DNA from: Verrucomicrobiota bacterium
GTDB taxonomy: Bacteria > Verrucomicrobiota > Verrucomicrobiia > Chthoniobacterales > Chthoniobacteraceae
DNA: 51,183 nucleotides
Direction: 5' to 3'
Assembly (NCBI GenBank): GCA_026398235.1
Contig: JAPLTE010000039.1
Coordinates: 1 to 51,183, forward strand
Positions 27,733 through 35,659 of this stretch are shown here, piece by piece (position 1 is the stretch's first letter; each line of letters opens with the position of its first letter). The position numbers and the translations under genes were made by a program. The notes under the pieces are model-generated. The model had not been told where the DNA came from. It ran no database searches and was given only the letters and a program-made list of their open reading frames with translations.

Positions 27733-28781
27733 TTTTGCGCACGGGCTACACCACCGGCGCTTGTGCTGCGGCTGCGGCAAAAGCTGCGACGACTTTGCTC
27801 TGTGGCAAGCTTGCGCCTGAGGCGGTGGAAATCCCTCTTCCGGATGGCAGTCGCGTCCGGTTTCCCGTGGTCGCATGCGGTCTGGAGGGAGAAACGGCGC
27901 AGGCCTCCGTTTGCAAAGACGCGGGCGACGACCCGGATATCACGCACCAGTCCACCATTGTAGCGAGCGTCACTTTTACCGAAGGCGACGACGTGCAGTT
28001 CGCGGCGGGGGACGGGGTGGGGACGGTCACCAAACCGGGACTCTCCCTTGCGCCCGGCGAACCGGCCATCAACCCGGCTCCGCGCGGGATGATCCGGCAG
28101 GCGGTTCGCGAGGTGACGGCGCGTGGCGTGCGGGTCACTGTATCGATCCCCGGCGGGTGCGAGCTTGCGGCGCGCACCTTCAACCCGCGCCTGGGCATCC
28201 AAGGCGGGCTCTCGGTCATCGGAACGAGCGGCATTGTTAAACCGTTCAGCGCGCCCGCGCTCACAGCTTCGCTTGCGTGCGCGCTTGATGTCGCGACGGC
28301 TTCCGGTGTGCGCGCGCCCGTTCTGGTGCCTGGAAATATTGGCGAGCGGGCAGCGCTTAAAAATTTCCCCCTGGATGCCGGGCAGATCATTCAGGTGAGC
28401 AACCACTGGGGCTTCATGCTCGACCGTGCTTCGGAGATGCCCTTTGAACGGCTGCTTGTTTTGGGGCACCCGGGCAAATTGGCTAAACTCATTGACGGCG
28501 AGTGGGACACGCATTCCTCCCATTCCGCGAGCGCGGTGGGGGTGGTCACGCGTCTGGCTGAAAAGATGTGGGGAGGGCCTGTATCCGAAAGCGCAACAGT
28601 CGAGGGAATTTTCGAGTGGTTGCCGCGGGAAATGTCCCTGCAACTTGGGAATGCGCTTGCCGCAGCGGTTCGAGAGGCGATCACTGTGCGGATCGGATCG
28701 GAGAAAGAAATCGCAATCACCTTGATTAACCTGGCCGGGGGGATCCTCGGCGCAGACGGAGATTTGTCGCCATGGAAATAA
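27729..28781 (+). CDS. cbiD: Cobalt-precorrin-5B C1-methyltransferase
   Basis: CbiD methylates C1 of the ring in the anaerobic pathway, using S-adenosylmethionine but not belonging to the canonical methyltransferase family. The 350-residue protein opens with LRTGYTTGACAAAAAKAA, the family hallmark, and contains KPGLSLAPGEPAINPAPR and VPGNIGERAAL. Its presence marks the cobalt-early route. It overlaps cbiO by four bases and cbiE by ten. Confidence 0.95.
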   Translation: MILRTGYTTGACAAAAAKAATTLLCGKLAPEAVEIPLPDGSRVRFPVVACGLEGETAQASVCKDAGDDPDITHQSTIVASVTFTEGDDVQFAAGDGVGTVTKPGLSLAPGEPAINPAPRGMIRQAVREVTARGVRVTVSIPGGCELAARTFNPRLGIQGGLSVIGTSGIVKPFSAPALTASLACALDVATASGVRAPVLVPGNIGERAALKNFPLDAGQIIQVSNHWGFMLDRASEMPFERLLVLGHPGKLAKLIDGEWDTHSSHSASAVGVVTRLAEKMWGGPVSESATVEGIFEWLPREMSLQLGNALAAAVREAITVRIGSEKEIAITLINLAGGILGADGDLSPWK

Positions 28782-29401
28782 AACCGATCACCATTGTCGG
28801 CTGCGGCCCGGGTGCGCTGGAGTATGTGACTCCGGCGGCTTTGCGCGCAATCCACGAAGCGGAAGTGCTCGTGGGCGCGCGCCGCCTCTTGGAAAGTTTT
28901 CCAGAGGTTGCCGCCCTGCGCATCCTCGTCGGCGCAGACGTGCCGCAAGCACTCGCTGCAATGACTGAACACCTCGGCCAGCGCAGAATCGTTGTGCTGG
29001 TGACGGGCGATCCCGGTTTGTGCAGCCTGGCCCGCCCGGTCATCCAGCACTTTGGGAGGGATGCGTGCCGTGTCATCCCCGGAATCAGTTCGGTTCATGC
29101 GGCTTTTGCGAGCGTGGGGATCGACTGGTTTGGGGCGCGGATCCTCTCCGCGCACGATCAGCCTCCAGACCTCGCTCCCGCCTCGCTGGCGTTTGAAAAT
29201 AAACTCGCCCTTCTGGCGGGAAACCCCGCGCATTCTGCCTGGGTGGCGGCGCTGGCGGCAGCACTGGTCGCAACACATGATCTCTTTGTATGTGAAAACC
29301 TGACGCTGGCCGACGAATCCGTCCGCCGGGTCGATTGCCTGCCCGTGAACCTTGCATCCCGAACGGTCCTGCTCTTTATCAAAAAAGAAATATCCCTATG
29401 A
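28772..29401 (+). CDS. cbiE: Cobalt-precorrin-7 C5-methyltransferase
   Basis: CbiE methylates C5 and belongs to the tetrapyrrole methylase family. It has 209 residues with ITIVGCGPGALEYVTPAA (SAM-binding loop), VLVTGDPGLCSLA and VIPGISSVHAAFA. It is CbiE alone, with no CbiT domain at the C-terminus (it ends VNLASRTVLLFIKKEISL). In many genomes CbiE and CbiT are adjacent or fused, and here the next gene is cbiL. The start at 28772 overlaps cbiD by ten bases. Confidence 0.92.
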   Translation: MEIKPITIVGCGPGALEYVTPAALRAIHEAEVLVGARRLLESFPEVAALRILVGADVPQALAAMTEHLGQRRIVVLVTGDPGLCSLARPVIQHFGRDACRVIPGISSVHAAFASVGIDWFGARILSAHDQPPDLAPASLAFENKLALLAGNPAHSAWVAALAAALVATHDLFVCENLTLADESVRRVDCLPVNLASRTVLLFIKKEISL

Positions 29402-30123
29402 GTCTTGGAAAATTTTATGGCATGGGGGTCGGCCCCGGTGATCCCGAGTTATTGACGGTGAAAGCCGCTACCATTCTGGGGCGCTGCCCGCACGTGGTCG
29501 TTCCCAAAGCAAAGGCCGAGGGCGGCAGCGTGGCGCTGGAAATCGCGGGCCGTTATGTGCACAAAGAGGCCACCATCCACGAACTGGTTTTCCCGATGAC
29601 CATGGACAAGGCGGCACTGTCCCGAAGCTGGAAGGAATCGGCGCGAACCATCGCCTCCCTTTTGGAAACAGGCGCGGACGTTTGCTTTTTGACGCTGGGC
29701 GATGCCTTGGTTTATTCGACCTACATTTATTTGCTGCGCGAATTAAAGGCCATTGCGCCGGAGCTGGAGGTCGTCACTGTCCCGGGCATCACTTCGTTTT
29801 CCGCCGTGGCGGCGCTGACGGGATTTCCCCTCGGCGAAGGAAAGGAGCCGATCACGATTGTGCCGACGGCGGATGATCTCACGGCGGTGCGGCGCGCGGT
29901 GGAAACCGGGGGGACCGTCGTGTTGATGAAGATCGGCAAGCGGCTCGGGGAGATTCTCGATCTCCTGGAAGAAACCGGCGTCATTGATGACGCGGTGTTT
30001 GTCCAACGGGCCGGGCAGCCGACCGAGCGCGTCGAACTCGACTTGCGCAAGCTGCGCGGCGAAGATGCGCAAGCGGGATACCTCTCAGTTATTTTGGTTC
30101 ACACAAACAGGAGAACATTATGA
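29398..30123 (+). CDS. cbiL: Cobalt-factor II / precorrin-2 C20-methyltransferase
   Basis: CbiL (CobI in the aerobic pathway) methylates C20. It has 241 residues from the ATG at 29398, with the SAM-binding GMGVGPGDPELLTVKA, FLTLGDALVYSTYIYLL and VPGITSFSAVAALTGFPL. The latter two segments are characteristic of C20-methyltransferases. It overlaps cbiE and cbiF by four bases each. Confidence 0.94.
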   Translation: MSLGKFYGMGVGPGDPELLTVKAATILGRCPHVVVPKAKAEGGSVALEIAGRYVHKEATIHELVFPMTMDKAALSRSWKESARTIASLLETGADVCFLTLGDALVYSTYIYLLRELKAIAPELEVVTVPGITSFSAVAALTGFPLGEGKEPITIVPTADDLTAVRRAVETGGTVVLMKIGKRLGEILDLLEETGVIDDAVFVQRAGQPTERVELDLRKLRGEDAQAGYLSVILVHTNRRTL

Positions 30124-30878
30124 AAGTGATTTTTGTGGGGGCGGGTCCCGGCGACCCGGAGTTGTTGACATTGAAGGCCGCGCGGCTGCTGCAAAACTGC
30201 CAGTGCTGTGTTTACGCCGGTTCACTGGTCAGCCCCGAGGTGGTGGCGCTGGTGCCGGCGAGCGCCGAGAAATACGATTCCGCCGCGATGACGCTCGAGG
30301 AAACCACGGCGGTCTGCCGCAAAGGACAGGAGCGCGGCATGGATGTAATCCGTTTGCACACGGGCGATCCGTCGATCTATGGGGCCATCCGCGAGCAAAT
30401 GATCGAGTTGGACAAACTGGGTATTGAGTATGAGGTCGTGCCGGGGGTTAGCTCATTCCAGGCCGCCGCGGCCGCATTGAAAACGGAGTTGACCGCGCCG
30501 GAAGTTTCCCAAGCCATCGTGCTTACGCGCACTTCCGGACGCACGCCGATGCCCGCCGGCCAGGAACTTGAGCGGATGGCACAAACGAGCGCTACCCTCT
30601 GCATTTTTCTTTCCGTGCAGAATATCGCGGCGGTGGCGCAAACCCTCGCCGCCCATTATGGGGAGGATTGCCCGATCGCAGTGGTTTATCGCGCCTCGTG
30701 GCCGGATCAAATCATCCTCCAAGGCACGCTGGCGGGCATTGCCGTGAGTGTCGCGATGGCGGGCATCGGCAAGACCGCGATGATCATTGTAGGCCGCGCG
30801 CTGGAACGCCACGGGGCCGTTTCGAGGCTCTACAGCGGCGAATTTTCGCACGGGTATCGAAAAGCGAACGCGGAATGA
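30120..30878 (+). CDS. cbiF: Cobalt-precorrin-4 C11-methyltransferase
   Basis: CbiF (CobM) methylates C11. The 252-residue protein shows VIFVGAGPGDPELLTLKA, CVYAGSLVSPEVV, RLHTGDPSIYGAIREQM, VPGVSSFQAAAAAL and the AIVLTRTSGRTPMP segment, the last of which separates CbiF from the other ring methyltransferases. It overlaps cbiL upstream and cbiG downstream by four bases. Confidence 0.95.
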   Translation: MKVIFVGAGPGDPELLTLKAARLLQNCQCCVYAGSLVSPEVVALVPASAEKYDSAAMTLEETTAVCRKGQERGMDVIRLHTGDPSIYGAIREQMIELDKLGIEYEVVPGVSSFQAAAAALKTELTAPEVSQAIVLTRTSGRTPMPAGQELERMAQTSATLCIFLSVQNIAAVAQTLAAHYGEDCPIAVVYRASWPDQIILQGTLAGIAVSVAMAGIGKTAMIIVGRALERHGAVSRLYSGEFSHGYRKANAE

Positions 30879-31651
30879 ACACTGCGATTATAACCCTCTG
30901 CGACCAGGGCGCGCGCGTGGCCCGGCGGCTGGTGGAAAAGCTCGGTGGGGACTGCCACGTTTATGTGCATGAGATCGTGCAGGAACCCATCGACGCCGAA
31001 CGGTTTGGCGCAGTCGTAAAACTCACGGCGCAAATTTTCAGAAAGTATAAAAGGCTCGTCTACATCGCCCCATGCGGTGTGGTGGTCAGGGCCATTGCGC
31101 CATTGATCCAGCACAAGCTGACCGACCCGGCGGTGGTCGTGGTCGATGTCGGAGCCCGCCATGCCGTGAGCCTTTTGAGCGGGCACGAGGGCGGAGCCAA
31201 CCTTCTTGCGCTGGAAGTGTCCAACGCGCTCGGAGCCGAGCCGGTCATTTCCACCACGACCGAGGCCGCCAAGACGCTCATTGTCGGAATCGGCTGCCGA
31301 CGGGGCGCAAAGGCGGAAAGCATCTCCGGGGCGATTTGCGCGGCACTCGATAAAGTGGGCGCGACGCTTGAAGAGGTGCGCTTTTTGGCTTCCGCGGAAC
31401 TGAAATCCGACGAGGTCGGACTCTTGCAGGCTGCGCGGGAACTCGGGCTGAACCTGCGGTTCATTGCCGCCAGCGAAATTCTTTCAACAACCAAAACCTT
31501 CCGCCACTCGCAATTTGTGGCGGACAAAATCAAACTGCCTGCCGTTGCCGAACCCTCGGCGCTGTTGGCGGGAAGGAGGACCCAATTAATACTACCCAAG
31601 AACATCATCAACGGGGTGACAGTGGCCATTGCCCGGGAAAACTTTTTGTAG
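30875..31651 (+). CDS. cbiG: Cobalt-precorrin-5A hydrolase, compact form
   Basis: CbiG opens the delta-lactone and releases acetaldehyde in the anaerobic pathway. This copy has 258 residues, while many CbiG proteins have about 330-360. The CbiG_N region (about 45-127, with APCGVVVRAIAPLIQ and SLLSGHEGGANLLA) passes directly into the CbiG_C region (134-255, with VGIGCRRGAKAES and a GVTVAIAR end), so the middle domain is absent. The ATG at 30875 overlaps cbiF by four bases. The end overlaps the proposed cbiH start by 67 bases. Confidence 0.92.
   Translation: MNTAIITLCDQGARVARRLVEKLGGDCHVYVHEIVQEPIDAERFGAVVKLTAQIFRKYKRLVYIAPCGVVVRAIAPLIQHKLTDPAVVVVDVGARHAVSLLSGHEGGANLLALEVSNALGAEPVISTTTEAAKTLIVGIGCRRGAKAESISGAICAALDKVGATLEEVRFLASAELKSDEVGLLQAARELGLNLRFIAASEILSTTKTFRHSQFVADKIKLPAVAEPSALLAGRRTQLILPKNIINGVTVAIARENFL
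31573..31579 (+). promoter_or_regulatory. Shine-Dalgarno site for a non-canonical cbiH start
   Basis: AAGGAGG is followed after five bases by ATT (31585-31587) in the cbiH frame. It is a full match to the anti-Shine-Dalgarno core, inside cbiG. No ATG, GTG or TTG in that frame precedes the SAM-binding motif of CbiH. Confidence 0.6.
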
Positions 31652-32364
31652 TCGGCATCGGGCCCGGCAGCGTGCTCGACCGGACGCACCGCGCCGAGGA
31701 GGCTATTCGCGCAAGCAGCGTGGTGGTCGGCTATAAGCATTACCTCAACCACATCGCCGACCTGACCGAAGGCAAGGAATTGCTCTCCTCCGGGATGCGC
31801 CAGGAAGTGGACCGCTGCCGGGTCGCGCTGGATCGTGCCCTGCAAGGGGCAACCGTCGCGTTCATTTCCTCCGGGGATGCAGGGGTTTACGGCATGGCGG
31901 GGCTGGCCATCGAAATGGCGGCGGCGCATGGGATGGACCTCCCTATCGAAATCGTGCCGGGGGTTTCCGCTGCAAATTCCGCCGCGGCACGGTTCGGCGC
32001 GCCGCTCATGCTCGACTATGCGTGCGTGAGCCTCAGCGATTTATTAATGCCGTGGGAAACCATCCGGCGGCGCGTCGAAGCGCTGGCGAGCGCGGATATG
32101 GTGGTGGCCCTCTACAACCCCAAGAGCACCAAGAGGATCACCCAAATCGAGGAAGTCGCTGCGATCTTTCGCAAGCACCGGCCTTGCCACACGCCGGTCG
32201 GCATTGCCACAGCGGTGGGGGCGGAGGACGAACAGTTGGTGCTTTCGGATTTGGAGCGTTTTTTTGGCGAGGAGATCACGATGAAGAGCATCGTGATTAT
32301 CGGCAACAGCTCCTCGAAAATTCTGGATGGCTGGTTTGTGACGCCGCGCGGCTATAAACTATGA
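31585..32364 (+). CDS. cbiH: Cobalt-factor III / precorrin-3B C17-methyltransferase, apparent AUU start
   Basis: CbiH (CobJ) methylates C17 and contracts the ring. The conserved N-terminal motif GKLFVVGIGPGS begins upstream of the first ordinary start codon, GTG at 31672, which would cut off this SAM-binding loop. The only well-placed candidate is ATT at 31585, giving 259 residues, with AAGGAGG five bases upstream. Other motifs are GYKHYLNHI, SSGDAGVYGMAGLAIEM, VPGVSAANSAAARFGAPL and VALYNPKS. An indel in the sequence, or a -1 shift at the end of cbiG, is the alternative. Confidence 0.82.
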   Translation: MNTTQEHHQRGDSGHCPGKLFVVGIGPGSVLDRTHRAEEAIRASSVVVGYKHYLNHIADLTEGKELLSSGMRQEVDRCRVALDRALQGATVAFISSGDAGVYGMAGLAIEMAAAHGMDLPIEIVPGVSAANSAAARFGAPLMLDYACVSLSDLLMPWETIRRRVEALASADMVVALYNPKSTKRITQIEEVAAIFRKHRPCHTPVGIATAVGAEDEQLVLSDLERFFGEEITMKSIVIIGNSSSKILDGWFVTPRGYKL

Positions 32365-33719
32365 TCCTGCTCCTCGGTGGAACCAGTGAGACTGCGCCTG
32401 TCGCCGAGGCATTGGCCCGGGCCGGGTACCGGGTGCTGGTTTCGACCGCCACCGAGATCGAGCTTTTTGTCGGTACCCACCCGCGCATCGAACACCGGCG
32501 CGGACGCTTAAATGCGGAGCAGATGGCCGGGCTTGTTCAAGAGAGCGGCATCCGGGCGATTGTCAATGCGACGCATCCGTTCGCTTCGGCGGTGCGCGCC
32601 ACGGCCCGGCAAGTTGCGGAGCGCCTGCAAATCCCTTATTTGAGCTATGCGCGAGCTGGTTGTGTGGAGGAGGGGAGTGGCCTTTCCATCGCGGCAAACC
32701 ATCCAGAGGCGGCGCGATGGGCTTGTGAAACGGGGCGGCCGATTTTGCTCACGATTGGCTCGCGCAATGTGCTGCCGTATTCTGTAGAAGCCCGGCGCAT
32801 GGGGCTTCCCCTTGTGGCCCGCGTGCTGGACCATCCTGATTCCCTCCAGGCCTGCCGTGAGGCGCAGATCCCCGAGGATCGCGTGCTCATGGGGCGCGGG
32901 CCGTTTAGCGTTGAAGAAAACCGGAGTGTGATTCAAAAATATAAAATCGGCGTCCTGGTGACCAAAGACAGCGGGGATGCGGGCGGGGTTCCTGAAAAGC
33001 TCGAAGCCGCGCGTTTGGAGGGCTGCCGGGTCATCGTCGTCGGCAGGCCCGAGCTGGATGACGGCATCGGGAGCGTGCCAGACCTTGTGCGGGAGATGCA
33101 ATCGCGGGTTCCGATCCCTCCTTGCGGCATTCTGGCACTGGACCTCGAAAGTGTGCTCGTGCCGGAAATATGGGAAACAGTCGCGCGCATCGCGGGGGTG
33201 CCGGCGTTGGCGTTTACCACGCGGGACCTTCCCGATTACGCGGCACTGATGCACCAGCGCATCAGTTTATGCCGGGAGCACGGGTTAACCTTGATGCGGC
33301 TGCGCGAGATCGTGGCCGCGATGGAGCCGCTCCCCGGCGCGGTCGCATTTCTGGCCTGGGCGCAAAGTCGCGCGCGGGTGGCGATTGTATCGGATACTTT
33401 TTACGAACTCGCCGGGCCGTTATTGGAGAAACTCGGTTCGCCGTTGCTGCTCTGCAACGCATTGACGCTGGACAAGGACGGCTTTATTGCCGGATATACC
33501 TTGCGCGAGGGCGGAAAACCCGGAGCCATCACCGGTTTCCAGCGACTGGGGTTGAGGGTGGCGGCGGTGGGAGATTCGTTCAACGATCTCGCAATGCTGC
33601 AAGCCGCCGACGCGCCATTCCTTTTCCAACCCGCCCCGCGCGTGCTGGCGGCGGGCGTTGCATTCCCGCCGATTTGGACATGGGATGAACTTCAAGCTGC
33701 ACTCGATTCTCTTTTATGA
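32361..33719 (+). CDS. cbiJ: Cobalt-precorrin-6A reductase fused to a ThrH-like HAD domain
   Basis: Residues 1 to about 248 are CbiJ/CobK, the NADPH-dependent reductase of precorrin-6A, with LLLGGTSETAPVAEAL, VNATHPFASAVRATA, RVLMGRGPFSVEEN and VTKDSGDAGG. Residues about 255-452 are a HAD domain close to ThrH (phosphoserine phosphatase/homoserine phosphotransferase). Its motifs are LALDLESVLVPEIWE with D261 and E263, VSDTFYE with S344, K386, and GDSFND with D405 and D409. A phosphatase or phosphotransferase step in cobalamin assembly is an inference. It overlaps cbiH and cbiX by four bases. Confidence 0.92.
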   Translation: MILLLGGTSETAPVAEALARAGYRVLVSTATEIELFVGTHPRIEHRRGRLNAEQMAGLVQESGIRAIVNATHPFASAVRATARQVAERLQIPYLSYARAGCVEEGSGLSIAANHPEAARWACETGRPILLTIGSRNVLPYSVEARRMGLPLVARVLDHPDSLQACREAQIPEDRVLMGRGPFSVEENRSVIQKYKIGVLVTKDSGDAGGVPEKLEAARLEGCRVIVVGRPELDDGIGSVPDLVREMQSRVPIPPCGILALDLESVLVPEIWETVARIAGVPALAFTTRDLPDYAALMHQRISLCREHGLTLMRLREIVAAMEPLPGAVAFLAWAQSRARVAIVSDTFYELAGPLLEKLGSPLLLCNALTLDKDGFIAGYTLREGGKPGAITGFQRLGLRVAAVGDSFNDLAMLQAADAPFLFQPAPRVLAAGVAFPPIWTWDELQAALDSLL

Positions 33720-34081
33720 ACAACACCTGCATGATCCTCCTCGCTCACGGAAGCAAAAATCCGCAATGGGCCGCTCCATTCCGCAAACTTACCGCCGATC
33801 TCCGCGCCGATTTAGGGGACGAGGCCGTCTATCTTTGCTTCATGGAGAACACCGCTCCCAATTTGATGGAAGTTGCCCGCGAAATCATGCAAACCGGCGT
33901 GCGTAAATACCGCTTGCTGCCGATGTTCATGGCCAAGGGGGCCCATTTTTACGAAGACATTCCGGCGGAAATGGCGAAGGTCAAAGCCGCATTCCCGGAC
34001 ATGGAAGGGGAACTTTTGGAACCGATCGGGCTGAACCCGCTGTTTTTTGAGCTGATGGGGAAAGTGATCAAAAGCCTGTAA
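33716..34081 (+). CDS. cbiX: Small sirohydrochlorin cobaltochelatase
   Basis: The 121-residue protein is the short, homodimeric form of CbiX (CbiXS), which inserts cobalt into sirohydrochlorin at the start of the anaerobic route. Metal-site candidates are H11 in LLAHGS and H77 in KGAHFYEDIP. It overlaps the cbiJ fusion by four bases and is the last gene of the cobalamin set. A SirB-type ferrochelatase is possible by sequence, but the context favours cobalt. Confidence 0.92.
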   Translation: MNNTCMILLAHGSKNPQWAAPFRKLTADLRADLGDEAVYLCFMENTAPNLMEVAREIMQTGVRKYRLLPMFMAKGAHFYEDIPAEMAKVKAAFPDMEGELLEPIGLNPLFFELMGKVIKSL

Positions 34082-34172
34082 AGGGCGACATGAGGATTTA
34101 GCAGTTCTAATATTATATGAAATAGTTGGACGCCAGCGCGGGATACGCTATTTTCAGCGCACTTTTCACAAG

Positions 34173-34793
34173 ATGCCGAAGCTGGAAATCCCCCGCAAAG
34201 CCGTTTACCGCCTCTCGTTGTACTACCGCGCCCTTCAGCGTTTGAAGGCTAACGGGGTGGAAACGGTGTCTTCCGCCGCTCTCTCCAAGGCAGCGGGCGT
34301 CAAGCCGACGCAGCTTCGCAAAGACCTCGCCTATTTCGGGCAACTTGGCACGCGCGGGCTCGGCTACAGCGTGGCGCACCTGACGCAAACCTTGAGGGAG
34401 GCGCTTGGGACAGCCCGTTTGCAACCGGTCGTGCTCGTCGGCGTCGGGCACCTCGGCTCTTCCCTTGTGCGCTATCGCGGCTTTGAGAAGGAAGGCTTCG
34501 AGATCATCGCCGGTTTCGACGAAGATATGGAACGCGACCGTTCGACGGCCCTTCTCCTCCCCATTTTGCCGATGAGCGCGCTGCGCGGTTTCGTCCAGGA
34601 ACGCCACGTGAAGCTCGCGATTTTGGCCGTTCCGGTGACGTTTGCCCAGGAGGTGGCCAATGAGCTGGTGAACTCCGGCATCCAAGCCATCCTCAACTTC
34701 GCGCCGACGATCCTGCAAGTCCCCGACGGCGTGGTGGTCAACAATGTGGATCTCGCTATCGAATTGGAAAACCTGAGCTACTTTATTCGATGA
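34173..34793 (+). CDS. rex: Redox-sensing transcriptional repressor Rex
   Basis: Rex binds DNA when the NADH/NAD+ ratio is low and leaves it when NADH rises. The 206-residue protein has the winged-helix N-terminus IPRKAVYRLSLYYRAL, KPTQLRKDLAYFGQLGTRGLGY, the dinucleotide-binding VGVGHLGSSL and the LNFAPT segment. The TTTTCACAA directly before the start (34162-34170) is half of a typical Rex operator, so autoregulation is possible but no second half is seen. It follows cbiX by 91 bases and overlaps the glycosylase gene by four. Confidence 0.93.
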   Translation: MPKLEIPRKAVYRLSLYYRALQRLKANGVETVSSAALSKAAGVKPTQLRKDLAYFGQLGTRGLGYSVAHLTQTLREALGTARLQPVVLVGVGHLGSSLVRYRGFEKEGFEIIAGFDEDMERDRSTALLLPILPMSALRGFVQERHVKLAILAVPVTFAQEVANELVNSGIQAILNFAPTILQVPDGVVVNNVDLAIELENLSYFIR

Positions 34794-35659
34794 AAAAATG
34801 GGGGGTGCTCCCCGCGCCAAACTTCAACCTGCGCCTGACATTGGAATCCGGCCAGGTGTTTCATTGGTCGCCGGATGGAACCGGTTATCGCGGGCTGATC
34901 GGCGCACGGCCCGTGCGGGTGGAGCAGATAGGTGAAGAGCTTCAGGTCACGCCGGGCACGGAAGCGGCGGTGGCGCGCTATTTCGCTCTGGATCACGACT
35001 TGGAGGCGATTTGCGCGAGCTTTCCCGCGGATGCAACGATGGCGCAAGCCGTGGTATTTTGCCGCGGGCTGCGCCTCATCCGGCAGCCTCTTTGGGAATG
35101 CTTGGGCACGTTTTTGACCTCCTCCATGAAACAGGTCGCCCATATCCGGCAAATGTCGCAGGCCTTGCGGCAGCGCTTTGGGCAGCCTGTGCCGGGCTGG
35201 GACATTCCGGTTTACCCGGAGCCGGAGCGCCTGGCTCGGGCGACCGAAGCCGAACTGCGCGCATGCGGTCTGGGGTATCGCGCAAAACATCTGCTGGGCA
35301 CCGCTCGCAGTATTGCGGAGGGAAGCGTGGATTTGGAAGCCGTTCATGCGATGGACGACGAAGCGGCGCTTGCAGAGCTTTGCCGCTTGCCCGGCGTGGG
35401 GCCAAAGATCGCCAATTGCGCGCTGCTTTTCGCTTACGAACGCCTGAGCGCTTTCCCGATCGATGTCTGGATCGAGCGCGTGCTCCGGCGCACCTATTTT
35501 GCCCGGAAACCCAAAGTGAGCGCGGGGCAATTACGGGAGTTCGCGGCAAACGCCTTCGGCCCGTATGGCGGGTACGCGCAGCAATATCTCTTTCACCATG
35601 CCCGCACTCAGCCCCGCCCGCGGAGGGTCAAAACTGCGGCAATCCGGCCAGCGCCATAG
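34790..35659 (+). CDS. ogg: 8-oxoguanine DNA glycosylase/lyase of the OGG1 type
   Basis: This enzyme excises oxidised guanine. The 289-residue protein has an N-terminal OGG-like region (LTLESGQVFHW) and a helix-hairpin-helix with LPGVGPKIANC, in which K206 is the expected catalytic lysine. D225 in PIDVWIERV is the catalytic aspartate. The spacing resembles eukaryotic OGG1 rather than AlkA. It overlaps rex by four bases and converges on the TrpB-like gene with a 32-base overlap at the 3' ends. The pairing with rex may link repair to redox state, which is inference. Confidence 0.9.
   Translation: MKKWGVLPAPNFNLRLTLESGQVFHWSPDGTGYRGLIGARPVRVEQIGEELQVTPGTEAAVARYFALDHDLEAICASFPADATMAQAVVFCRGLRLIRQPLWECLGTFLTSSMKQVAHIRQMSQALRQRFGQPVPGWDIPVYPEPERLARATEAELRACGLGYRAKHLLGTARSIAEGSVDLEAVHAMDDEAALAELCRLPGVGPKIANCALLFAYERLSAFPIDVWIERVLRRTYFARKPKVSAGQLREFAANAFGPYGGYAQQYLFHHARTQPRPRRVKTAAIRPAP

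Noticed and set aside
31636-31655. -1 frameshift making a CbiG-CbiH fusion
   Set aside because: The tract AAC TTT TTG TAG is not a strong slippery site, and the Shine-Dalgarno is too far upstream to stimulate it. AUU initiation explains the data better, so it is kept only as an alternative.
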